From Euonymus europaeus (lineage: Eukaryota > Streptophyta > Magnoliopsida > Celastrales > Celastraceae), in assembly GCA_963580455.1 (NCBI GenBank), contig OY756972.1:14709001-14773000 (forward strand): DNA of 64,000 nt. The letters run 5' to 3'. Both the position numbers and the translations under genes were made by a program. Of this stretch, positions 13,101 to 26,400 are shown piece after piece. Below the pieces are notes generated by a model. The model saw nothing but the letters and a program-made list of their open reading frames with translations. It made no database searches and was not told the origin of the DNA. Numbering within the stretch: the first letter of the stretch is position 1; every line of letters starts with the position of its first letter.

Positions 13101-15964
13101 TAAAAATTACACACCGAGCGACCTTGATGGTCCGAAGTTGCTCAACTCTCTTTATGGAGGAGCTTTTAACGGTTTTATCCATTTGTCATAGAAAATTGGT
13201 GTTTTGGCATCGAAATAATCTACGAAGCTTATACTCGTAAAATTTGACATATAATAAGAATAAAAATTGTACACCGAGCAACTTTGATGTTCCGAAGTTG
13301 CTCAACTCTCTCTATGGAGGAGCGTTTAACGGTTTGGTCCATTTGTCATAGAAAGTTGGTGTTTTGGAATCAAAATAATCTAGGAAGCTTATACTCGTAA
13401 AATTTGACATAGATGAACAATAAAAAGTCTATCCCGAGCAATTTTGATAGTCCGAAGTTGATCAACTCTCTCTATCGAGGAGCTTTTAACGGGTTTACCC
13501 ATTTGTCAATGAAAGTTGCTGTTTTGGCATCGAAATAATCTATGAAGCTTAAACTCGTAAAATTTGACATATAAGAACAATAAAAATTGTACACCGAGCA
13601 ACTTTGATGGTCCGAACTTGCTCAACTCTCTCTATGGAGGAGCTTTTAAAGGTTTCGTCCATTTGTCACAGAAAGTTGGTGTTTTGGCATCGAAATAATC
13701 TATGAAGCTTAAGCTTATACTCTTAAAATTTGACATATAAGAACAATAAAAATTGTACACCTAGCAACTTTCATGGTCCGAAGTTGCTCAACTTTCTCTA
13801 TGGAGGAGCTTTTAACAGTTTTGTCCATTTGTCATAGAAAGTAGGTGTTTTGGCATCGAAATAATCTATGAAGCTTATACTCGTAAAATTTGACATATAA
13901 GAACAAAATTTTTTTTACACTGAGCAACTTTGATGGTCCGAAGTTGCTCAACTCTTTCTATGGAGGAGCTTTTAACGGTTTTGTCCATTTGTCATAGAAA
14001 GTTAGTGTTTTGGGATCGAAATAAACTAGAAAGCTTATACTAATAAAATTTGACATATAAGAACAATAAAAAGTGTACACCGAGCAACTTTGACGGTACG
14101 AAGTTGCTCAACTCTCTCTATGGAGGAGCTCTTAACGGGTTTCTCCATTTGTCATACAAAGTTGGTGTTTTGGCATCGAAATAATCAATGAAGCTTAAAC
14201 TCATAAAATTTGACATATAAGAACAATAAAAATATTACACAGAGCAACTTTCATGGTCCGAAGTTGCTCAACTCTCTCAATCCAGGAGATTTTAACGGTT
14301 TCGTCCATTTGTCATATAAAGTTGGTGTTTTGGCATCGAAATAATATATGAAGCTTATACTAATAAAATTTGACATATAAGAACAATAAAAAGTGTACAC
14401 CGAGCAACTTTGATGGTCCGAAGTTGTTCAACTCTCTCTATGGATGAGCTTTTAACAGTTTTGTCCATTTGTCATAAAAAGCAGGTGTTTTGGTATCGAA
14501 ATAATCTATGAAGCTTATACTCGTAAAATTTGACATAGAAGAACAATAAAAAGTCTATCCCGAGCATTTTTGATAGTCCGAAGTTGTTCAACTCTCCCAA
14601 TGTAGAAGATTTTAACGGTTTTGTCCATTTGTAATATAAAGTTGGTGTTTTGTCATCGAAATAATCTAGGAAGCTTATACTCTTAAAATTTTACATATAA
14701 TAAGAATAAAAATTACACACCGAGCGACCTTGATGGTCCGAAGTTGCTCAACTCTCTTTATGGAGGTGCTTTTAACGGTTTTATCCATTTGTCATAGAAA
14801 ATTGGTATTTTGGCATCGAAATAATCTACGAAGCTTATACTCGTAAAATTTGACATATAATAAGAATAAAAATTGTACACCGAGCGACCTCGATGGTCCG
14901 AAGTTGCTCAACTCTCTCTATGGAGGAGCTGTTAACAGTTTGGTCCATTTGTCATAGAAATTTGGTGTTTTGGAATCAAAATAATCTAGGAAGCTTATAC
15001 TCGTAAAATTTGACATAGAAGAACAATAAAAAGTCTATCCCGAGCAACTTTGATAGTCCGAAGTTGCTCAACTCTCTCTATCGAGGAGCTTTTAACGGGT
15101 TTACCCATTTGTCATAGAAAGTTGGTGTTTTGGCATCGAAATAATCTATGAAGCTTAAACTCGTAAAATTTGACATATAAGAACAATAAAAATTGTACAC
15201 CGAGAAACATTGATGGTCCGAACTTGCTCAACTCTCTCTATGGAGGAGCTTTTAACGGTTTCGTCCATTTGTCACAGAAAGTTGGTGTTTTGGCATCGAA
15301 ATAATCTATGAAGCTTAAGCTTATACTTTTAAAATTTGACATATAAGAACAATAAAAATTGTACACCGAGCAACTTTCATGGTCCGAAGTTGCTCAATTT
15401 TCTCTATGGAGGAGCTTTTAACAGTTTTGTCCATTTGTCATAGAAAGTAGGTGTTTTGGCATCGAAATAATCTATGAAGCTTATACTCGTAAAATTTGAC
15501 ATATAAGAACAAAATTTTTTTTACACTGAGCAACTTTGATGGTCCGAAGTTGCTCAACTCTTTCTATGGAGGAGGTTTTAACGGTTTTGTCCATTTGTCA
15601 TAGAAAGTTCGTGTTTTGGGATCGAAATAAACTAGGAAGCTTATACTCATAAAATTTGACATATAAGAAAAATAAAAAGTGTACACCGAGCAACTTTGAT
15701 GGTACGAAGTTGCTCAACTCCCTCTATGAAGGAGCTTTTAACGGTTTTGTCCATTTGTCATAGAAAGTTGGTGTTTTGGCATCGAAATAATCTATGAAGC
15801 TTATACTCATAAAATTTGACATATAAGAACAATAAAAAGTGTACACCGAGCAACGTTGATGGTCCGAAGTTGCTCAACTCTCTCTATGGAGGGGCTTTTA
15901 ACGGTTTGGTCCATTTGTCACAGAAAGTTGGTGTTTTGGCATCGAAATAATCTATGAAGCTTAA
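10174..15964 (+). repeat. Higher-order repeat block: 1,606-bp unit of ten monomers (copy 1)
   Basis: A 6-bp insertion turns the monomer's HindIII region into GCTTAAGCTT at 10174, 12101, 13707, 15313 and 15959. The 12101-13707 and 13707-15313 intervals are both exactly 1,606 bp (ten monomers plus 6). The first interval is 1,927 bp, which fits one unit plus two extra monomers; the last is 646 bp, a truncated unit. A T-tract variant (ACAAAATTTTTTTTACAC) near 10372, 12299, 13905 and 15511 keeps the same spacing. An older unit without the 6-bp marker seems to start near 8620. Confidence 0.85.
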
Positions 15965-16550
15965 GCTTATACTCTTAAAATTTGACATATAAGAACAATA
16001 AAAATTGTACACCGAGCAACTTTCATGGTCCGAAGTTGCTCAACTTTCTCTATGGAGGAGCTTTTAACAGTTTTGTGCATTTGTCATAGAAAGTAGGTGT
16101 TTTGGCATCGAAATAATCTATGAAGCTTATACTCGTAAAATTTGACATATAAGAACAAAATTTTTTTTTACACTGAGCAACTTTGATGGTCCGAAGTTGC
16201 TCAACTCTTTCTATGGAGGAGCTTTTAACGGTTTTGTCCATTTGTCATAGAAAGTTCGTGTTTTGAGATCGAAATAAACTAGGAAGCTTATACTCATAAA
16301 ATTTGACATATAAGAACAATAAAAAGTGTACACCGAGCAACATTGATGGTACGAAGTTGCTCAACTCTCTCTATGAAGGAGCTTTTAACGGTTTTGTCCA
16401 TTTGTCATAAAAGTTGGTGTTTTGGCATCGAAATAATCTATGAAGCTTATACTCATAAAATTTGACATATAAGAACAATAAAAAGTGTACACCGAGCAAC
16501 TTTGATGGTCCGAAGTTGCTCAACTCTCTCTATGGAGGAGCTTTTAACGG

Positions 16551-19500
16551 TTGGTCCATTTGTCATAGAAAGTTGGTGTTTTGAAATCAAAATAATCTAG
16601 GAAGCTTATACTCGTAAAATTTGACATAGAAAAACAATAAAAAGTCTTTCCCGAGCAACTTTGATAGTCCGAAGTTGCTCAACTCTCTCTATGGAGGAGG
16701 TTTTAATGGGTTTCTCCATTTGTCATAGAAAGTTGGTGTTTTGGCATCGATATAATCAATGGAGCTTAAACTCGTAAAATTTGACATATAAGAACAATAA
16801 AAGCTTTTAACGATTTCGTCCATTTGTCATTGAAAGTTGGTGTTTTGGCATCAAAATAATCTATGAAGCTTATACTCTTAAAATTTGACATATAAGAACA
16901 ATAAAAATTGTACACCGAGCAACTTTCATGGTCCGAAGTTGCTTAACTTTATCTATGGAGGAGCTTTTATCGGTTTTGTCCATTTGTCATAGAAAGTTGG
17001 TGTTTTGGCATCGAAATAATCTATGAAGCTTATCCTCAAAAAATTCGACATATAAGAACAATAAAAAGTGTACATCGCGCAACTTTGATGTTCCGAAGTT
17101 GCTCAACTCTCTCTATGCAGGAGCTGTTAACAGTTTGGTCCATTTGTCATAGAAAGTTGGTGTTTTGGAATCAAAATAATCTAGGAAGCTTATACTCGTA
17201 AAATTTGACATAAAACAACAATAAAAAGTCTATCCCGAGCAACTTTGATAATCCGAAGTTGCTCAACTCTCTTTATGGAAGAGCTTTTAACGGTTTCGTC
17301 CATTTGTCATAGAAAGTTGGTGTTTTGGCATCGAAATAATCCATGAAGCTTATACTCAAAAAATTTGACATATAAGAACAATAAAAAGTCTATCCCGAGC
17401 AACTTTGATAGTCCGAAGTTGCTCAACTCTCTCTATGGAGGAGCTTTTAACGGGTTTCTCCATTTGTCATATAAAGTTGGTGTTTTGGCATCGAAATAAT
17501 CTATGAAGTTTAAACTCGTAAAATTTCAGATATAAGAACAATAAAAATAGTACACCGAGCAACTTTGATGGTCCGAAGTTGCTCAACTCTCTCTATGGAG
17601 GAGCTTTTAACGTTTTTGTCCATTTGTCATAGAAAGTTGGTGTTTTGGCATCGAAATAATCTATGAAGCTTATACTCCAAAAATTTGACATATAAGAACA
17701 GTAAAAAGTGTACACCGAGCAACTTTGATGGTCCGAAGTTGCTCAACTCTCTCAATGGAGGAGCTTTTAACGGGTTTCTTCATTTGTCATAGAAAGTTGG
17801 TGTTTTGGCATCGAAATAATCTATGAAGCTTAAACTCATAAAATTTGACATACAAGAACAATAAAAATTGTACACAGAGCATGTTTGATGGTTCGAAGTT
17901 GCTCAACTCTCTCTATGGAGGAGCTTTTAACGGGTTTCTTCATTTGTCATATAAAGTTGGTGTTTTGGCATCGAAATAATATATGAAGCTTATACTAATA
18001 AAATTTGACATATAAGAACAATAAAAAGCGTACACTGAGCAACTTTGATGGTCTGAAGTTGCTCAACTCTCTCTATGGAGGAGCTTTTAACGGTTTCGTC
18101 CATTTGCCACAAAAAGTTGGTGTTTTGACATCGAAATAATCTATGAAGCTTAAGCTTATACTCTTAAAATTTGACATATAAGAACAATAAAAATTGTACA
18201 CCGAGCAACTTTCATGGTCCGAAGTTGCTCAACTTTCTCTATGGAGGAGCTTTTAATAGTTTTGTCCATTTGTCATAGAAAGTAGGTGTTTTGGCATCGA
18301 AATAATCTATGAAGCCTATACTCGTAAAATTTGACATATAAGAACAAAATTTTTTTTACACTCAGCAACTTTGATGGTCCGAAGTTGCTCAACTCTTTCT
18401 ATGGAGGAGCTTTTAACGGTTTTGTCCAATTGTCATAGAAAGTTGGTGTTTTGGGATCGAAATAAACTAGGAAGCTTATACTCATAAAATTTGACATATA
18501 AGAACAATAAAAAGTGTACACCGAGCAACTTTGACGGTACGAAGTTGCTCAACTCTCTCTGTGGAGGAGCTTTAAATGGTTTTGTCCATTTGTCATAGAA
18601 AGTTCGTGTTTTGGCATCGAAATAATCTATGAAGCTTATACTCCAAAAATTTGACATATAAGAACAGTAAAAAGTGTACACCGAGCAACTTTGATGGTCC
18701 GAAGTTGCTCAACTCTCTCTATGGAGGAGCTTTTAATGGGTTTCTCCATTTGTCATAGAAAGTTGGTGTTTTGGCATCGAAATAATCTATGAAACTGATA
18801 CTCGTAAAATTTGACATAGAAGAACAATAAAAAGTCTATCCCGAGCAACTTTGATATTCCGAAGTTGTTCAACTCTCTCAATGCAGGAGATTTTAACGGT
18901 TTTATCCATTTGTCATAGAAAGTTGGTGTTTTGGCATCGAAATAATCTACAAAGCTTATACTCGTAAAATTTGACATATAATAAGAATAAAAATTGTACA
19001 TCGAGCGACCTTGATGGTCCGAAGTTGCTCAACTCTCTCTATGGAGGAGATGTTAACGATTTTATCCATTTGTCAAAGAAAGTTGGTGTTTTGACATCGA
19101 AATAATCTACGAAGCTTATACTCGTAAAATTTGACATATAAAAAGAATAAAAATTGTACACCGAGCAACTTTGATGTACCGAAGTTGCTCAACTCTCTCT
19201 CTGGAGGAGCTTTTAACGGTTTGGTCCATTTGTCATAGAAAGTTGGTGTTTTGGCATCGAAATAATCTATGAAGCTTATACTCATAAAATTTGACATATA
19301 AGAACAATAAAAAGTGTACACCGAGCAACGTTGATGGTCCGAAGTTGCTCAACTCTCTCTATGGAGGGGCTTTTAACGGTTGGTCCATTTGTCATAGAAA
19401 GTTGGTGTTTTGAAATCAAAATAATCTAGGAAGCTTATACTCGTAAAATTTGACATAGAAAAACAATAAAAAGTCTTTCCCGAGCAACTTTGATAGTCCG

Positions 19501-22080
19501 AAGTTGCTCAACTCTCTCTATGGAGGAGGTTTTAATGGGTTTCTCCATTTTTCATAGAAAGTTGGTGTTTTGGCATCGAAATAATCAATGGAGCTTAAAC
19601 TCGTAAAATTTGACATATAAGAACAATAAAAGCTTTTAACGATTTCGTCCATTTGTCATTGAAAGTTGGTGTTTTGGCATCAAAATAATCTATGAAGCTT
19701 ATACTCTTAAAATTTGACATATAAGAACAATAAAAATTGTACACCGAGCAACTTTCATGGTCCGAAGTTGCTTAACTTTATCTATGGAGGAGCTTTTATC
19801 GGTTTTGTCCATTTGTCATAGAAAGTTGGTGTTTTGGCATCGAAATAATCTATGAACCTTATCCTCAAAAAATTCGACATATAAGAACAATAAAAAGTGT
19901 ACATCGAGCAACTTTGATGTTCCGAAGTTGCTCAACTCTCTCTATGCAGGAGCTGTTAACAGTTTGGTCCATTTGTCATAGAAAGTTGGTGTTTTGGAAT
20001 CAAAATAATCTAGGAAGCTTATACTCGTAAAATTTGACATAAAACAACAATAAAAAGTCTATCCCGAGCAACTTTGATAATCCGAAGTTGCTCAACTCTC
20101 TTTATGGAAGAGCTTTTAACGGTTTCGTCCATTTGTCATAGAAAGTTGGTGTTTTGGCATCGAAATAATCCATGAAGCTTATACTCAAAAAATTTGACAT
20201 ATAAGAACAATAAAAAGTCTATCCCGAGCAACTTTGATAGTCCGAAGTTGCTCAACTCTCTCTATGGAGGAGCTTTTAACGGGTTTCTCCATTTGTCATA
20301 TAAAGTTGGTGTTTTGGCATCGAAATAATCTATGAAGTTTAAACTCGTAAAATTTCAGATATAAGAACAATAAAAATAGTACACCGAGCAACTTTGATGG
20401 TCCGAAGTTGCTCAACTCTCTCTATGGAGGAGCTTTTAACGTTTTTGTCCATTTGTCATAGAAAGTTGGTGTTTTGGCATCGAAATAATCTATGAAGCTT
20501 ATACTCCAAAAATTTGACATATAAGAACAGTAAAAAGTGTACACCGAGCAACTTTGATGGTCCGAAGTTGCTCAACTCTCTCAATGGAGGAGCTTTTAAC
20601 GGGTTTCTTCATTTGTCATAGAAAGTTGGTGTTTTGGCATCGAAATAATCTATGAAGCTTAAACTCATAAAATTTGACATACAAGAACAATAAAAATTGT
20701 ACACAGAGCATGTTTGATGGTTCGAAGTTGCTCAACTCTCTCTATGGAGGAGCTTTTAACGGGTTTCTTCATTTGTCATATAAAGTTGGTGTTTTGGCAT
20801 CGAAATAATATATGAAGCTTATACTAATAAAATTTGACAAATAAGAACAATAAAAAGCGTACACTGAGCAACTTTGATGGTCTGAAGTTGCTCAACTCTC
20901 TCTATGGAGGAGCTTTTAACGGTTTCGTCCATTTGCCACAAAAAGTTGGTGTTTTGGCATCGAAATAATCTATGAAGCTTAAGCTTATACTCTTAAAATT
21001 TGACATATAAGAACAATAAAAATTGTACACCGAGCAACTTTCATGGTCCGAAGTTGCTCAACTTTCTCTATGGAGGAGCTTTTAATAGTTTTGTCCATTT
21101 GTCATAGAAAGTAGGTGTTTTGGCATCGAAATAATCTATGAAGCCTATACTCGTAAAATTTGACATATAAGAACAAGATTTTTTTACACTCAGCAACTTT
21201 GATGGTCCGAAGTTGCTCAACTCTTTCTATGGAGGAGCTTTTAACGGTTTTGTCCAATTGTCATAGAAAGTTGGTGTTTTGGGATCGAAATAAACTAGGA
21301 AGCTTATACTCATAAAATTTGACATATAAGAACAATAAAAAGTGTACACCGAGCAACTTTGACGGTACGAAGTTGCTCAACTCTCTCTGTGGAGGAGCTT
21401 TAAATGGTTTTGTCCATTTGTCATAGAAAGTTGGTGTTTTGGCATCGAAATAATCTATGAAGCTTATACTCCAAAAATTTGACATATAAGAACAGTAAAA
21501 AGTGTACATCGAGCAACTTTGATGGTCCGAAGTTGCTCAACTCTCTCTATGGAGGAGCTTTTAATGGGTTTCTCCATTTGTCATAGAAAGTTGGTGTTTT
21601 GGTATCGAAATAATCTATGAAACTGATACTCGTAAAATTTGACATAGAAGAACAATAAAAAGTCTATCCCGAGCAACTTTGATATTCCGAAGTTGTTCAT
21701 TTCTCTCAATGCAGGAGATTTTAACGGTTTTATCCATTTGTCATAGAAAGTTGGTGTTTTGGCATCGAAATAATTTACAAAGCTTATACTCGTAAAATTT
21801 GACATATAATAAGAATAAAAATTGTACATCGAGCGACCTTGATGGTCCGAAGTTGCTCAACTCTCTCTATGGAGGAGATGTTAACGGTTTTATCCATTTG
21901 TCAAAGAAAGTTGGTGTTTTGGCATCGAAATAATCTACGAAGCTTATACTCGTAAAATTTGACATATAAAAAGAATAAAAATTGTACACCGAGCAACTTT
22001 GATGTACCGAAGTTGCTCAACTCTCTCTCTGGAGGAGCTTTTAACGGTTTGGTCCATTTGTCATAGAAAGTTGGTGTTTT
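16551..22080 (+). repeat. 2.83-kb tandem duplication within the satellite (copy 1 only)
   Basis: The segment from about 16551 to 19255 is repeated, nearly identically, at about 19380 to 22080. Landmarks are the odd TTAACGGTTGGTCC junction at about 16545 and 19374, a truncated monomer near 16800 and 19630, and the GCTTAAGCTT marker near 18150 and 20980. The 2,828-bp shift equals 17 monomers, one 102-bp truncated monomer and the 6-bp marker. The right 29.6-kb unit holds only one copy of this segment. Confidence 0.85.
16788..16815 (+). repeat. Truncated monomer (~102 bp) breakpoint
   Basis: GAACAATAAAA joins directly to GCTTTTAACGATTTCG, skipping the dyad and the following CTCTATGGAGG block, about 58 bp. 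An identical junction lies near 19620-19645 inside the 2.83-kb duplicate. It is absent at the matching place in the right unit, where a 742-bp net difference removes it. Confidence 0.8.
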
Positions 22081-25000
22081 GGAATCAAAATAATCTAAAA
22101 AGGTTATACTCGTAAAATTTGACATAGAAGAACAATAAAAAGTCTATCCCGAGCAACTTTGATAGTCCGAAGTTGCTCAACTCTCTCTATGGAGGAGCTT
22201 TTAACGGGTTTCCCCATTTGTCACAGAAAGTTGGTGTTTTGGCATCGAAATAATCTATGAGGCTTAAGCTTATACTCTTAAAATTTGACATATAAGAACA
22301 GTAAAAATTGTACACCGAGCAACTTTCATGGTTCGAAGTTGCTCAACTTTCTCTATGGAGGAGCTTTTAACAGTTTCGTCCATTTGTCATAGAAAGTAGG
22401 TGTTTTGGCATCGAAATAATCTATGAAGCTTATACTCTTAAAATTTTACATATAATAAGAATAAAAATTGTACACCGAGCGACCTTGATGGTCCGAAGTT
22501 GCTCAACTCTCTCTATGGAGGAGCTTTTAACGGTTTTATCCATTTGTCAAAGAAAGTTGGTGTTTTGGCATCGAAAAAATCTATGAAGCTTATACTCGTA
22601 AAATTGGACATATAATAAGAATAAAAATTGTACACAAGGCAACTTTGATGTTCCGAATTTGCTCAACTCTCTCTATGGAGGAGCTTTTAACGGTTTGGTC
22701 CATTTGTCATAGAAAGTTGGTGTTTTGGAATCAAAATAATCTAGGAAGCTTATACTCGTAAAATTTGACATAGAAGAACAATAAAAAGTCTATCCCGAAC
22801 AACTTTCATAGTTCGAAGTTGGTCAACTCTCTCTATGGAGGAGCTCTAAACGGGTTTCTCCATTTGTCATAGAAAGTTGATGTTTTGGCATCGAAATAAT
22901 CAATGAAGCTTAAACTCGTAAAATTTGACATATAAAAACAATAAAATTTGTACACAGAGCAACTTTGATGGTCCGAAGTTGCTCAACTCTCTCAATGCAG
23001 GAGATTTTAACGGTTTCGTCCATTTGTCATATAAAGTTAGTGTTTTGACATCGAAATAATATATGAAGCTTATACTAATAAAATTTTACATATAAGAACA
23101 ATAAAAAGTGTACACCGAGCAACTTTGATGGTCCGAACTAGCTCAACTCTCTCTATGGAGGAGCTTTTAACATTTTTGTCCATTTGTCATAAAAAGTAGC
23201 TGTTTTGGCATCGAAATAATCTATGAAGCTTATACTCGTAAAATTTGACATAGAGGAACAATAAAAAGTCTATCCCGAGCAACTTTGATAGTCCGAAGTT
23301 GTTCAACTCTCTCAATGCAGGAGATTTTAACGGTTTCGTCCATTTGTTATATAAAGTTGGTGTTTTGTCATCGAAATAATCTAGGAAGCTTATACTCTTA
23401 AAATTTTACATATAATAAGAATAAAAATTGTACACCGAGCGACCTTGATGGTCCGAAGTTGCTCAACTCTCTCTATGGAGGAGCTTTTAACGGTTTTATC
23501 CATTTGTCATAGAAAGTTGGTGTTTTGGCATCGAAATAATCTACGAAGCTTATACTCATAAAATTTGACATATAATAAGAATAAAAATTGTACACCGAGC
23601 AACTTTGATGTACCGAAGTTGCTCAACTCTCTCTCTGGAGGAGCTTTTAACGGTTTGGTCCATTTGTCATAGAAAGTTGGTGTTTTGGAATCAAAATAAT
23701 CTAGGAAGCTTATACTTGTAAAATTTGACATAGAAGAACAATAAAAAGTCTATCCCGAGCAACATTGATAGTCCAAAGTTGCTCAACTCTCTCTATGGAG
23801 GAGCTTTTAACGGCTTTCCCCATTTGTCATAGAAAGTTGGTGTTTTGGCATCGAAATAATCTACGAAGATTATACTCGTAAAATTTGACATATAATAAGA
23901 ATAAAAATTGTACACCAGGCAATTTTGATGTTCCGAAGTTGCTCAACTCTATCTATGGAGGAGCTTTTAACGGTTTGGTCCATTTGTCATAGAAAGTTGG
24001 TGTTTTGGAATCAAAATAATCTAGGAAGCTTATACTCGTAAAATTTAACATAAAACAACAATAAAAAGTCTATCCCGAGCAGTTTTGGTAGTCCGAAGTT
24101 GCTCAACTCTCTTTATGGAGGAGCTTTTAACGGTTTCGTCCATTTGTCATAGGAAGTTGTTGTTTTGGCATCGAAATAATCCATGAAGCTTATACTCAAA
24201 AAATTTGACATATAAGAACAATAAAAATTGTACACCGAGCAACTTTGATGGTCCGAAGTTGCTCAACTCTTTTAATGGAGGAGCTTTTAACGGTTTTGTC
24301 CATTTGTCATAGAAAGTTGGTATTTTGGCATCGAAATAATCTACGAAGCATATACTAATAAAGTTCGACATATAAGAACAATAAAAAGTGTATACCGAGC
24401 AACTTTGATAGTCCGAAGTTGCTCAACTCTCTCTATGTAGGAGCTTTTAACGGTTTTGTCCATTTGTCATAGAAAGTTGGTGTTTTGGCATCCAAATAAT
24501 CTAGGAAACTTATACTCATAAAATTTGACATATAAGAACAATAAAAATTGTACACCGAGCAACTTTGATGGTCCGAAGTTGCTCAACTCTCTCTATGGAG
24601 AAGCTTTTAGCGGTTTTATCCATTTGTCACAGAAAGTTGGTGTTTTGGAATCAAAATAATCTAGGAAGCTTATACTCGTAAAATTTGACATAGAAGAACA
24701 ATAAAAAGTCTATCCCGAGCAACTTTCATAGTCCGAAGTTGCTCAACTCTCTCTATGGAGAAGCTCTTAACGGGTTTCTCCATTTGTCATAGAAAGTTGA
24801 TGTTTTGGCATCGAAATAATCAATGAAGCTTATACTCTTAAAATTTTACATATAAGAACAATAAAAATTGTACACAGAGCAACTTTGATGGTCCGAAGTT
24901 GCTCAACTCTCTCTATGGAGGAGATTTTAACGGTTTTGTCCATTTATCATATAAAGTTGGTGTTTTCGCATCGAAATAATATATGAAGCTTATACTCATA

Positions 25001-25679
25001 AAATTCGACATATAAGAACAATAAAAAGTGTACACCGAGCAACTTTGATGGTCCGAAGTTGCTCAACTCTCTCTATGTAGGAGCTTTTAACGGTTTTGTT
25101 CATTTGTCATAGAAAGTTGGTGTTTTGGCATCCAAATAATCTAGGAAACTTATACTCATAAAATTTGACATATAAGAACAATAAAAATTGTACACCGAGC
25201 AACTTTGGTGGTCCGAAGTTGCTCAACTCTCTCTATGGAGGAGCTTTTAGCGGTTTTATCCATTTGTAATAGAAAGTATGTGTTTTGGAATCAAAATAAT
25301 CTAGGAAGCTTATACTCGTAAAATTTGTCATAGAAAAACAATAAAAAGTCTATCCCGAGCAACTTTCATAGTCCGAAGTTGATCAACTCTCTCTATGGAG
25401 GAGCTTTTAACGGGTTTCTTCATTTGTCATAGAAATCGGTGTTTTGGCATCGAAATAATCTATGAAGCTTAAACTCATAAAATTTGACATATAAGAACAA
25501 TAAAAATTGTACACCGAGCAACTTTGATGGTCCGAAGTTGCTCAACTCTCTCAATGCAGGAGATTTTAACGGTTTCGTCCATTTGTCATATAAAGTTGGT
25601 GTTTTGGCATCGAAATAATCTATGAAGCTTAAACCTATAAAATTTGACATATAAGAACAACAAAAATTGTACAGCGAGC

Positions 25680-26400
25680 AACTTTGATGGTCCGAAGTTG
25701 CTCAACTCTCTTTATGGAGGAGCTTTTAACGGTTTCGTGCATTTGTCATAGAAAGTTGTTGTTTTGGCATCGAAATAATCCATGAAGCTTACACTCAAAA
25801 AATTTGACATATAAGAACAATAAAAATTGTACACCGAGCAACTTTGATGGTCCGAAGTTGCTCAACTCTCTCAATGCAGGAGATTTTAACGGTTTCGTCC
25901 ATTTGTCATATAAAGTTGGTGTTTTAGCATTGAAATAATCTATGAAGCTAAACTCATAAAATTTGACATATAAGAACAATAAAAATTGTACACCGAGCAA
26001 CTTTGATGGTCCGAAGTTGCTCAACTCTCTTTATGGAGGGGCTTTTAACGGTTTCGTGCATTTGTCATAGAAAGTTGTTGTTTTGGCATAGAAATAATCC
26101 ATGAAGCTTACACTCAAAAAATTTGACATATAAGAACAATAAAAATTGTACACTGAGCAACTTTGATAGTCCGAAGTTGCTCAACTCTCTCAATGCAGGA
26201 GATTTTAACGGTTTCGTCCATTTGTCATATAAAGTTGGTGTTTTGGCATCGAAATAATCTATGAAGCTAAACTCATAAAATTGGACATATAAGAACAATA
26301 AAAATTGTACACCGAGCAACTTTGATGGTCCGAAGTTGCTCAACTCTCTTTATGGAGGAGCTTTTAACGGTTTCGTGCATTTGTCATAGAAAGTTGGTGT
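25680..26400 (+). repeat. Run of 320-bp dimer repeats
   Basis: A two-monomer unit is repeated. GTTTCGTGCATTTGTCATAG occurs near 25732, 26052 and 26371, alternating with a monomer carrying CTCTCAATGCAGGAGATTTT. Two of the units carry the same 2-bp loss in GAAGCTAAACTC, so they copied each other after that mutation. The same run appears at about 51760-52480 in the right unit. Confidence 0.75.
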
